From: Dehalococcoidia bacterium
GTDB taxonomy: Bacteria > Chloroflexota > Dehalococcoidia > CAUJGQ01
Reading direction: 5' to 3'
Length of the DNA stretch: 64,000 nt
NCBI GenBank assembly: GCA_035310145.1
Contig: DATGEL010000054.1
Span: 25,684-89,683, forward strand
Translations under genes and position numbers: made by a program
Shown: piece after piece, positions 1-6,553 of the stretch
Layout of the letters: each line of letters starts with the position of its first letter
How positions within the stretch are numbered: the first letter of the stretch is position 1
Notes under the pieces: model-generated
What the model saw: only the letters and a program-made list of their open reading frames with translations
What the model was told of the DNA's origin: nothing
The model's database searches: none

Positions 1-1
1 C

Positions 2-160
2 ACGCTCGACACCTCCGGCCAGGTGGGGCAGACGTTCCGCGCCGGCACGCAGTTCCCCACCAGCCTCTGGCTTGACCCGAAGGGAGTGGTTACGGACATT
101 CACTACGGGCCGATGAGTGAAGACTTCATCAACCAGCACCTGAGCGGACTGGGGCAGTGA
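2..160 (+). CDS. TlpA/ResA-like thioredoxin-fold protein, C-terminal fragment
   Basis: Only the last 52 codons are in the window and the gene continues off the left edge. The readable end includes FPTSLWLDPKGVV followed by HYGPMSEDF, the usual cis-proline strand and C-terminal helix of extracytoplasmic thioredoxins of the TlpA/ResA/redoxin group. The CxxC active site would lie upstream, outside the window. The gene is followed 144 bases later by resB on the same strand, which fits a cytochrome c maturation cluster in which ResA-like proteins reduce the apocytochrome haem-binding cysteines outside the membrane. The family call rests on a short tail, so the exact subfamily is open. Confidence 0.6.
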   Translation, partial: TLDTSGQVGQTFRAGTQFPTSLWLDPKGVVTDIHYGPMSEDFINQHLSGLGQ

Positions 161-195
161 GCGAGCGACCTGGTTCAGCTGATGCGCGGGGCGGG

Positions 196-235
196 CCCTC
201 ACCCCTGGCCCCTCTCCCAATCCTGGGCGAGGGGG
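196..235 (+). repeat. REP-like palindromic repeat, copy A
   Basis: C-rich left arm (CCTCACCCC, then CCCCTCTCCC), a short centre and a G-rich right arm (GGGCGAGGGGG). Related copies lie at 28602-28647, 32970-33017 and 59829-59868, all between genes. It precedes the true start of resB, so the open frame that runs through it from 182 is not expected to be translated. Confidence 0.6.
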
Positions 236-261
236 AACGTTGGCCCTGTCGTTTCCTTGCC

Positions 262-290
262 TATTCCCTATTCCCTGTTCCCTGTTCCCT
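262..290 (+). repeat. TTCCCTG/TTCCCTA simple repeat
   Basis: Four tandem degenerate 7-mers of the type TTCCCTA/TTCCCTG directly upstream of the resB ribosome site. The same simple repeat, in either orientation, recurs at 14562-14590, 23856-23884, 27413-27443 and 28508-28550. Confidence 0.6.
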
Positions 291-304
291 CCGCGGAGCG
301 GCGC

Positions 305-2050
305 ATGGCTAACGTCGTTGCCGCACGTGGCCGGGCGCGGGTCTCGTTTCCCTTCGATCCATTTCGCATCGTCTTCCGTCTGCTGACCTCGGTGCGCGTG
401 GCGCTGCTGCTGATCGGCTTCGTCGTGCTCGGCGCCTTGCTCGGCGTGATCTTCCCGCAGGCGCCGGACGAAGTGCGGGCCTCGGCCCAGGCGTATGCCG
501 CCTACACCGAGTTCCAGCGCACGCGCTACGGCGCCTTCACCGACGCGATGCGGCACCTGGGGCTGTTCGAGGTCTTCCACTCCTACTGGTTCAACGGTCT
601 GTTGTTCGTGGTCTTGCTCGCCGTGGCCGTCTGCACGGCCAACCGCGTTCCGCCGATCGTGCGCAACGTGCGCCGGCCCGTGCGCCGCGTGAACGACCGC
701 TTCTTCACCTCGGCCCGCCACCGCGCCGAGTTCGTCACGCCGGCCGAGCCGGCGTCGGTCGTCAAGGCGCTGCGCCGGCAGCATTACCGCGTCCAGGTGA
801 CGGAGCGCGACGGCGCGACGTACCTGTTCGCCGACCGCTTCGGCTGGGCGCAGTTCGGCACGTTTGTCTCGCACCTCTCGCTGATCCTGTTCATGTCCGG
901 CGCGATCGTGACCAAGCTCGTCGGCTTCAGCGTCGATCTGACCATTCCGCAGGGGCAGACCGCCCCGGTCTTCCCAACCATCCATGCCGGGCAGATGCAG
1001 GTGCTGAACCGGAGCGCGGGCGACACGCCCGACGCCCATGGCAACCCCACCCGCTACTTCAGCAACCTGGCCGTGTTCCGCAACGGCAAGCAGATCTGCG
1101 CCGGCACCAGCACCGTCAACAACCCGATGCACTGCGCCGGTTACACGCTGCACCAGACGACCTTCTCCGGCGACGGCGCCGAGCTGCGCGTGCGCGATCT
1201 GAAGACGGGCCAGGTGGTGTATCAAGAGGTGAGCCAGATCGGCTCCGAAGGCTCCGCGCCCAACCCGCACCTCGTCGTGCGCGACGCCAGCGGCGCATCA
1301 CTCTTCGACGACAACGTGGTGCTCGTGCCCTTTGATCAGCAATCGCTGTTCGCGCTGATCCCGCTGCAGCGCCCCGGCGCGGCGAAGCCGATCCCCGTGC
1401 TGCTGGCCGCGACCCAGGGCTTGAGGAATGCGTGGACGGTCGCGGTGCACCATCCTGCCGGTGCCGACCCAGGCGACGCGGCTTTCGATCTGACGCTGCA
1501 GCCGGGGCAGAGCGGCGAGGCGGGCGGCTTGAGCTTCTCGATCCCGACGCTGGGCAGCGTGCCGCTGAGCGTCGTGCAGGGCATTCCAGGTGTCTCGCAG
1601 GCGGCGATGCTGCAACTTGCGCACGCCAACGACGGCACGCCGTACCTCGATCTGCTGGACATGGGCGGCCAGGGCGCGGACGCGGGCAGCGCGGCTGCCG
1701 ACCCGGCGGACCCCACGCAGCAGCCCTCCAGGCTCGACCTGCAGCCGAACGCGCCGCAGACGATGAACGGCTACGAGTACACCTTCCTGGGGCAGCGCAC
1801 GATCACCGGCATCACCGTGCGCAAGGACCCCGGCTCGACCTTCATCTGGGTGGCGACGGCGCTGATGATGATCGGCCTCGGCGTGACCTTCTACCTGCCG
1901 CGCCGTCGCCTGTGGGCGAAGATCACGCCGCAGCGCACCTATCTGGCCGGCGTGGCGGACTGGATGGTCAACTTCTCGGCGGAGATGCGCGGCATCGGCG
2001 TGGCCGCCGGCTCACCCGACGCGCCGGCGCTGGCCGCGCAGGCGGAATGA
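305..2050 (+). CDS. resB: ResB-like cytochrome c biogenesis protein
   Basis: ResB works with ResC/CcsA in system II cytochrome c maturation, moving haem across the membrane and attaching it to apocytochromes. The 581-residue protein has the ResB plan: two N-terminal membrane helices (VALLLIGFVVLGALLGVIF, and one around NGLLFVVLLAVAVC), a third after FGWAQFGTFVSHLSLIL, a long extracytoplasmic domain, and a last helix near the C terminus (FIWVATALMMIGLGVTFYL) followed by a basic end. I start it at the ATG at 305, seven bases after GGAG at 294-297; a longer in-frame start at 182 would run through two repeats. A thioredoxin gene lies upstream. No ccsA/resC is visible downstream, where lgt follows, so the partner must be elsewhere. 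Confidence 0.85.
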   Translation: MANVVAARGRARVSFPFDPFRIVFRLLTSVRVALLLIGFVVLGALLGVIFPQAPDEVRASAQAYAAYTEFQRTRYGAFTDAMRHLGLFEVFHSYWFNGLLFVVLLAVAVCTANRVPPIVRNVRRPVRRVNDRFFTSARHRAEFVTPAEPASVVKALRRQHYRVQVTERDGATYLFADRFGWAQFGTFVSHLSLILFMSGAIVTKLVGFSVDLTIPQGQTAPVFPTIHAGQMQVLNRSAGDTPDAHGNPTRYFSNLAVFRNGKQICAGTSTVNNPMHCAGYTLHQTTFSGDGAELRVRDLKTGQVVYQEVSQIGSEGSAPNPHLVVRDASGASLFDDNVVLVPFDQQSLFALIPLQRPGAAKPIPVLLAATQGLRNAWTVAVHHPAGADPGDAAFDLTLQPGQSGEAGGLSFSIPTLGSVPLSVVQGIPGVSQAAMLQLAHANDGTPYLDLLDMGGQGADAGSAAADPADPTQQPSRLDLQPNAPQTMNGYEYTFLGQRTITGITVRKDPGSTFIWVATALMMIGLGVTFYLPRRRLWAKITPQRTYLAGVADWMVNFSAEMRGIGVAAGSPDAPALAAQAE

Positions 2051-2174
2051 GGGCGCGCGGCCCCGTATTGCGGGTCGCGTTTGCCTTGCCCGAGCCGCCC
2101 TCCAGCCCCGACAATGAACGCGCCGGGCGGGCGGAGCGTGGCCCGGCGGTGAGGTTTGGCAGAAAGGCCCCGCG

Positions 2175-3098
2175 TTGAACTTGCTCTACATCAACATCAA
2201 CATCGACCCGAACATCGGCACGTTCGGGCCGTTCCAGATCACCTGGCACGGCGTCTTTACGGCCGTGGGCATCGCCGTGGCGGTAATTCTCGTCGCCTAC
2301 TTCGCCCGCCGGCGCAACCTGCTGGAAGACGACATTTACAACATCGCGCTGTGGGCGGTGCCGGGCGGCATCGTCGGCGCCCGCCTGCTCTACGTGATCG
2401 AGCACTTCGACACGTTCAAGAACGACATCGGCAGCGTCTTCTCCGTCAACGAGGGCGGCATCTCCATCTATGGCGGCATCATCGGCGGCGCGCTGGTCGG
2501 CTTCGCCTACGCCCGCTGGAAGCATCTCGCCATCCGCCGCATCTCCGACGCGGCGGCGCTGGGGCTTTCGGTGGGCCTGGCCGTGGGCCGCATCGGCGAC
2601 TTCATCAACGGCGAGCACTGGGCCAAGGCGACGAGCCTGCCCTGGGGCTTCTGCTACACCAACCCGAACACGCTCAACGGCGACCCGCACACCAACACGG
2701 CCGCCATCTGTGGCTCGATCTCGCAGCACCCACTCAACCCGCCGGCCGTGCATCCCGTCGCCGGCGTCTACGAGCCGCTGACGCTGCTGGTGATCTTCGG
2801 TGTCCTCTGGTATCTCTACCGACGGCTCAACGTCGCTGGCTACGTGTTCTGGGTCTTTGTGCTGCTTTACGCGCTGATGCGCTTCGCCTACTCGCCCCTG
2901 CGCCTGAACGAGACAAAGGCCGACGGCGTCAGCGTGCCGCAGATCATCGCGCTGGGCACGGTGGTCTTCGCGATCGCGGCGCTGTTCGTCGTGCGGCGTA
3001 TGGCCCAGCGTGACCCGGAGCACTCCGGCGTGATGGAGCCGCCGCGGCCGCAGGCCGCACAGGCCGCCGCCCTGCGCCAGCGAGCACGGCCCTCATAA
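2175..3098 (+). CDS. lgt: Prolipoprotein diacylglyceryl transferase
   Basis: Lgt moves diacylglycerol from phosphatidylglycerol to the lipobox cysteine of prelipoproteins in the cytoplasmic membrane. The 307-residue protein is multi-spanning and shows the family signature VGRIGDFINGEHWG-like block (VGRIGDFINGEHW), with the conserved Arg and Asn, plus the upstream GGISIYGGIIGG segment and a C-terminal HPVAGVYEPL block matching the HP-x-QLYE region. The start is TTG at 2175, eight bases after AGAAAGG; no better ATG exists before the first conserved helix. Substrates in this window include the lipoproteins at 42094-42816 and 45836-46231. A hairpin 13 bases after the stop probably ends the transcript. 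Confidence 0.93.
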   Translation: MNLLYININIDPNIGTFGPFQITWHGVFTAVGIAVAVILVAYFARRRNLLEDDIYNIALWAVPGGIVGARLLYVIEHFDTFKNDIGSVFSVNEGGISIYGGIIGGALVGFAYARWKHLAIRRISDAAALGLSVGLAVGRIGDFINGEHWAKATSLPWGFCYTNPNTLNGDPHTNTAAICGSISQHPLNPPAVHPVAGVYEPLTLLVIFGVLWYLYRRLNVAGYVFWVFVLLYALMRFAYSPLRLNETKADGVSVPQIIALGTVVFAIAALFVVRRMAQRDPEHSGVMEPPRPQAAQAAALRQRARPS

Positions 3099-3110
3099 CC
3101 CCGCCTTCTC

Positions 3111-3134
3111 TCCCATACACCAGGGTGTGGGAGG
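3111..3134 (+). terminator. Hairpin after lgt
   Basis: CTCCCATAC (3111-3119) pairs with GTGTGGGAG (3126-3134), nine pairs including one G-U, around a six-base loop. It starts 13 bases after the lgt stop. There is no T-run, so rho-independent termination is not certain. The arm sequence is related to the larger palindrome at 5530-5600. Confidence 0.45.
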
Positions 3135-3135
3135 A

Positions 3136-3848
3136 CGGCTACCTACGAAGAGCAGATGGGAGGGAAGGGCGAAGCTGTGGAGAAGGCGCAGGCCGGGCGC
3201 GGCTGCCTGCATCTAGCTGTGCTCAACGCCGGCGCCTCGAGAGCATCGGATCGTCGATTTGACTCGGCCGGCGCCGCCGTGTGGTGGGTGGACCGAACTC
3301 GAACACAGATCTCGGGGCGGCGTCGAGATGGCACCGCCCCGTTCGTTCATCAGAGGATCGCGCCAGGGCCAACGCACCTTATACGGAAGAGGTAGGCAGT
3401 CTGGCAGGCTCCGAGGGACCGGACGCTGGTCTGGAAGGCACCGCTGGTGCCGTCTGTGCGCCGGGCGGGGAGCCAGCAGGTTGCCGACCCGCCTGCTCCC
3501 TGCGTCGAGCGGACGAAGCGGCCCCCGCGGCGCAGCCGCGTCACCATCGCACGCGGCGCCGTGCTCCGCGGCGTCGCGTCCTGGGACGAGATCGCGGGCG
3601 TTGGCGAGACGCGCCAGCACGGGTGCGCCGGCTGCCGCGACCTGCCCCACGGCATCCCGCGCACGGCACGTGCAAGCGCGTCTTCACCGCCAGCGACCCC
3701 TGCGCCTTGCGGACCGGTTTCCTCTCCTTAGGGCCGATCGGGCGTTCTCAGCACCCGATCGGTCTGCCTTCTATACCTACAGCATCCTCGTAATCACGAC
3801 TAATCTTAACAGTTATAGGCTGACAGCACCCTGCTAATCCCTACTCTG
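3136..3848. other. Non-coding stretch, no gene recognised
   Basis: About 710 bases without a convincing gene. Open frames exist on both strands but have Arg/Pro/Ser-rich composition typical of GC-rich shadow frames and no family resemblance. I looked for a tRNA in 3320-3390 and could not fold one. The last 100 bases (3740-3840) are clearly more AT-rich and probably hold the control region of the HTH gene that follows. Confidence 0.5.
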
Positions 3849-3857
3849 TGCTACACT
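3849..3857 (+). promoter_or_regulatory. Extended -10 element for the HTH gene
   Basis: TGCTACACT is an extended -10 with TACACT at 3852-3857. The first ATG at 3864 is only six bases further on, so the mRNA would be nearly leaderless; there is no ribosome site before it. No good -35 at 17-base spacing is seen. Confidence 0.4.
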
Positions 3858-3863
3858 GGTGCT

Positions 3864-4073
3864 ATGATGGCAACCATGACCGACGAACCCTTGCTCACCA
3901 TTCCCGAAGTCGCCCAGCGGCTCCGTCTGAACCCGGAGACGGTGCGGCGCTGGCTGCACGACGGTCGCATGCGGGGCTACCGCATCGGCAGCACGCGGGC
4001 CGGATGGCGCATCCCGGAGTCGGAGATCCGCCGCGTGCTCACCGAGGGCACCACACGCCCGGACGGTGCCTGA
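3864..4073 (+). CDS. MerR/excisionase-type helix-turn-helix DNA-binding protein
   Basis: A 69-residue protein almost entirely made of one winged HTH of the HTH_17/excisionase type: LLTIPEVAQRLRLNPETVRRW (recognition region) followed by GRMRGYRIGS and the WRIPESEI wing. It resembles the HTH protein inside the tRNA-Phe element at 45612-45836, which shares the TxxEVAxxL...VRxWL...G+LRG...GWR..E layout. Three in-frame ATGs (3864, 3867, 3876) precede the domain. Its stop overlaps the next start as TGATG, so the two genes are probably translationally coupled. A regulator of the downstream toxin-antitoxin genes or a relic of an integrated element are both possible; the sequence does not decide. Confidence 0.75.
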   Translation: MMATMTDEPLLTIPEVAQRLRLNPETVRRWLHDGRMRGYRIGSTRAGWRIPESEIRRVLTEGTTRPDGA

Positions 4074-4255
4074 TGGTGACGAAAGCCGAGCTGCACGAGG
4101 CGATTGAGCAGTTACTGGAGCCGGCACTGCCGGCGTTCCTGAGGGACTCGCCCCTGGCGGACCCGGAACCGGATGAGCTGGAAGCCATCGCGGGGCTCGA
4201 TCGCGGCGAGCCCCGCATCAGCAACGAGGAGCTTGCGCGTGCGCTCGGCCGGTGA
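4073..4255 (+). CDS. Small acidic protein coupled to the HTH gene
   Basis: A 60-residue acidic protein that begins at the ATG overlapping the HTH stop. It has two parts: a predicted helix (KAELHEAIEQLLEPALPAFL) and an acidic tail containing DELEAIAGLDRGEPRISNEEL. The tail has the look of short antitoxins (an RGE followed by xSxEEL), but no family can be named. With the HTH upstream and a toxin-antitoxin pair downstream, a role in a small stress or mobile-element module is likely but not shown. Confidence 0.5.
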   Translation: MVTKAELHEAIEQLLEPALPAFLRDSPLADPEPDELEAIAGLDRGEPRISNEELARALGR

Positions 4256-4282
4256 GAACCGTCATGGGGAAGAGGTAGGCCA

Positions 4283-4678
4283 ATGAACGGCACAGGATTC
4301 GCGCGCGGGAGCTGGTCCGGGCCAGCGATGCCGGCGAACATCGTACGGTTTCCTGCCAGCAGCTCGGCGCCAAGCGCCAGCGGCACCGGGCCAGCCGCCG
4401 TATGGCTCGTCAGCGGCGTCGTGCTCCTCGGCGTGCTCGCCGTTGGCGTCGCGATCGACATCGCCCTGCGCCTGACTCAGCGCGCCCCCGCCAACGACGC
4501 GGACCACGATTCGCTCGCCAACGTGCCGGTCGACGATGAGGCCGAGACGCCGGAGGAGGCAACCGCCGCGGCGGAAGGGTACGCGGCGCTGGCCCGCGGC
4601 GAGGTCGTGCCCTGGGAGGAGGCCCGGCAGAGCTTGGCGGGCACGAACGGCGCCGCGCAGCCCGCGCACCCCGCGTGA
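4283..4678 (+). CDS. Putative antitoxin with an N-terminal membrane segment
   Basis: A 131-residue protein coupled by a GTGA overlap to the RelE-like toxin gene. The C-terminal 40 residues (ETPEEATAAAEGYAALARGE then VVPWEEARQ) look like the toxin-binding tail of RelB/antitoxin proteins, where ARGE..PWEEA is common. Unusually, residues about 34-57 form a strongly hydrophobic segment (VWLVSGVVLLGVLAVGVAID) that should span the membrane. A ribosome site (GAGGT) lies six bases before the ATG at 4283; a second in-frame ATG at 4328 also keeps the hydrophobic part, so this is not a start artefact. If correct the antitoxin tail would face the cytoplasm from a membrane anchor. Confidence 0.5.
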   Translation: MNGTGFARGSWSGPAMPANIVRFPASSSAPSASGTGPAAVWLVSGVVLLGVLAVGVAIDIALRLTQRAPANDADHDSLANVPVDDEAETPEEATAAAEGYAALARGEVVPWEEARQSLAGTNGAAQPAHPA

Positions 4679-4941
4679 GCCGGGCCAGATGGCGACTGCA
4701 ACTCACCCGCCCGGCCGAGAAGGCGATGGCCGCGATGCTCGCCCAGGACCGCCCGGCCTTGGAGGCCCGGTTGGAACTGCTCGCGGCCGATGCGACCGAG
4801 CGGCTGAACATCCTGAAGGTGCAGGGCAAAGAAGGTGAGTTCCGGTTGCGCTCCGGCGGCTGGCGGGCAGGCTTCACGCGCGATCCCAGGACGCGCACGG
4901 TCACGGTGATCTGGGTCGAGCAGCGCAAGGACGCGTATTGA
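4675..4941 (+). CDS. RelE/ParE-family toxin
   Basis: An 88-residue protein with the RelE/ParE fold pattern: W+LQLTRPAEKAM at the N terminus, LNILKVQG, the strand GEFRLRSGGWRAGF, and the end VTVIWVEQRKDAY. RelE-type members cut mRNA on the ribosome; ParE-type members poison gyrase; which applies cannot be told. The GTG start at 4675 overlaps the antitoxin stop by four bases, the usual antitoxin-first order with coupling. Expression is expected to be repressed by the antitoxin complex and perhaps by the HTH protein encoded 600 bases upstream. Confidence 0.75.
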   Translation: MSRARWRLQLTRPAEKAMAAMLAQDRPALEARLELLAADATERLNILKVQGKEGEFRLRSGGWRAGFTRDPRTRTVTVIWVEQRKDAY

Positions 4942-5208
4942 GCGATGGTTACGCCCCGTTTAGCCGCTATCCAAGATCTCCGCATTCGCCCCTGTCTGCC
5001 GCCACGCGCCCCACAGCCGGTGAGAGCGGCGCTGAGCGTCGGCGGCATAAACGGGCGTCGAGTGGCTGTGCATGACAGAACGGCGCTGTCCGCCGACCAT
5101 GATCGTCACTGGAGCGAAAGCGGGAGCGAGCTGTCGCGAGGACGCGGGCCGGATCGCACAATAGGGATTCCGTCGAGCTAGTGCTGAAGGTTGCGGTGAC
5201 GGGAGAAC

Positions 5209-5529
5209 ATGCGCTTGGCTGGAGAAGACTCCGCCATCTACCTGCACCCCCCGCCGAATCCACACCTGCTCAAGTGGATGCTGTTCGTCGATGGTGAGAA
5301 CTTCACTCTCCGGGCGCAGGAGTTCGCCAAGCAGGATGGCTTCACCTTGCCCCCGGCCCCTACCACGAGCCAGACGTGTTCGTGTGGCTGCTCGGCCAGC
5401 AAGCCACGCTCAACCTCTCGCAGGTTGCACCGACGCCCCTGCAGCCGCATCCGCTGCGCGCGTACTACTACACGACCGCCACGGGCGACACGCAGCGCCT
5501 CGAGGGACTGCGTTGGCCCAGAGCATCGC
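5209..5529 (+). pseudogene. Broken NYN-domain (PIN-like) nuclease gene
   Basis: The first frame gives MLFVDGENFTLRAQEF, the N-terminal strand and catalytic-Asp motif (FVDGEN) of NYN/LabA-like RNases. After about 5355 the match continues in a different frame: HEPDVFVWLLGQ, then LRAYYYTTATGD and RLEGLR, again typical of this family. A single-base indel therefore splits the gene, and the remaining C-terminal half is gone: the sequence runs straight into the palindrome at 5530. I infer a decayed gene interrupted at the repeat. The region 4942-5208 upstream shows nothing else. Confidence 0.6.
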
Positions 5530-5600
5530 CCCCGTCTCTTCCATACAGCCCTCGATCCGAAGCAGATCTCGGCGCCAACGTGTATGGGAGAGACGGGGGT
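5530..5600. repeat. Large palindrome, 19-bp arms
   Basis: The arm at 5530-5548 (CCCCCGTCTCTTCCATACA) pairs with 5582-5600 along all 19 positions with one G-U, around a 33-base loop. It abuts the end of the NYN pseudogene and lies 25 bases after... the nearest downstream gene, which converges from the right (stop at 5626), so it may also act as a terminator. The smaller hairpin at 3111-3134 shares the CTCYCATAC arm, suggesting a repeat family. Confidence 0.6.
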
Positions 5601-5625
5601 CGGGGATTATGCGGGCCGTTCCGGC

Positions 5626-6375
5626 CTACTGCGCGGCCGGCGTGGCGGTGGCGTTCGGACGTGCTCCGTGGCCGCCGCGCGGACCGCGAAAGGCGAAGCC
5701 CCCGAAGGGCAGCGGCCCGCGGCCGTTCTTGATGCCGTTGACGATGTCCGTCGCCTGCTGCTGCGTAATCGTGCCGGCGCTCACCGCGCTGCTGAGGCAA
5801 GACTGTACCGCATCACCCACCGCATTGCGCAGATCCTGCTCGGTCTTGCCCTTCGCGGAGAGGATGTCGCTCAGCTTCTTGCCGCTCTGCAGGTCGCTGC
5901 GGATCTGATCGGGTGTCTCGCCGGTCACGCTCTGCACGGCCTGCTGGATCTGCGTCTGGCAGCCCTGCAGCGCGGTCATGGCGCCCCTGGCCCCGGCGCG
6001 CTCGAAGCCGCCGATGCCGATCGGAAACTGGCCGTTGGCGATCGCCTGCTTCGCCTGGTCGCCTTCGGCCTGCGTGAGCTGGCCGCTCTGCACGGCCTTG
6101 TCGATCTCCTGGTTCGCCGTCGTCTTCAGCGCCGAGTCGAGGGTGGCGCGGTCGATGTGCAGGTTCGCGGCCAGGTCGTTCAGGAACTGGTCGACGCGCT
6201 GGCTCATCTGCGCCTTGCGCTGGGCGCCCGCGGCCGGTGTGGGCGAGGCCTGGGCAGCGGCGCCGCTGCCGCCGCCCGTCTGCGCCATGGCGACGCCGCC
6301 AATCACCGCGGCGCCCAGGGTGACCACGCCGGCGACCGCACCGAACACCGCCCAGCGTCTCGTGCCGTTAAACAT
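5626..6375 (-). CDS. Exported helical protein, function unknown
   Basis: A 249-residue protein starting at the ATG at 6375 with a good ribosome site (GGAGG just upstream); a longer frame exists but lacks such a site. Residues 1-30 form a signal or anchor segment (FGAVAGVVTLGAAVIGGVAMA) followed by a low-complexity Gly/Ala/Pro stretch. The rest is Gln- and Ala-rich helix with two repeated units of the kind found in exported Chloroflexota and Firmicutes proteins: QVDQFLNDLAANLHID...AVQSGQLTQAEGDQ and DLQSGKKLSDILSAKGKTEQ...AGTITQQQATDIV. The C terminus is Gly/Pro/Arg-rich. It lies downstream of, and on the same strand as, a kinase-regulator pair and could be their target, by position only. Confidence 0.65.
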   Translation of the reverse strand: MFNGTRRWAVFGAVAGVVTLGAAVIGGVAMAQTGGGSGAAAQASPTPAAGAQRKAQMSQRVDQFLNDLAANLHIDRATLDSALKTTANQEIDKAVQSGQLTQAEGDQAKQAIANGQFPIGIGGFERAGARGAMTALQGCQTQIQQAVQSVTGETPDQIRSDLQSGKKLSDILSAKGKTEQDLRNAVGDAVQSCLSSAVSAGTITQQQATDIVNGIKNGRGPLPFGGFAFRGPRGGHGARPNATATPAAQ

Positions 6376-6553
6376 TGCCTCCGTCTCCTCGAGCTGCGCC
6401 AGGTTGCGCCGTGCCTCCCGTCCCTGCGTGATGGCCACGTTCCGGGCGGCGCTCGCAGCTCACATCTGCAGCTTCGCCGGCGAAGCTGAGTTGCGACTGA
6501 AGATTTTCTTAAGGCGATGTAAGTTCTGGGGGCGGGGCGCCGGCCGTGGCGCG

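Noticed and set aside
182..304. A longer ResB N terminus starting at 182
   Set aside because: It would be encoded by a REP-like and a simple repeat; the ATG at 305 has a proper ribosome site and leads straight into the first membrane helix.
3320..3395. Sequence with a tRNA-like D-loop look
   Set aside because: No acceptor, anticodon and T arms can be paired together; no TTCGA at the right place.
3259..3837. Several overlapping open frames of 100-190 codons between lgt and the HTH gene
   Set aside because: Arg/Pro/Ser-rich, no family resemblance, no ribosome sites, and they overlap each other on both strands.
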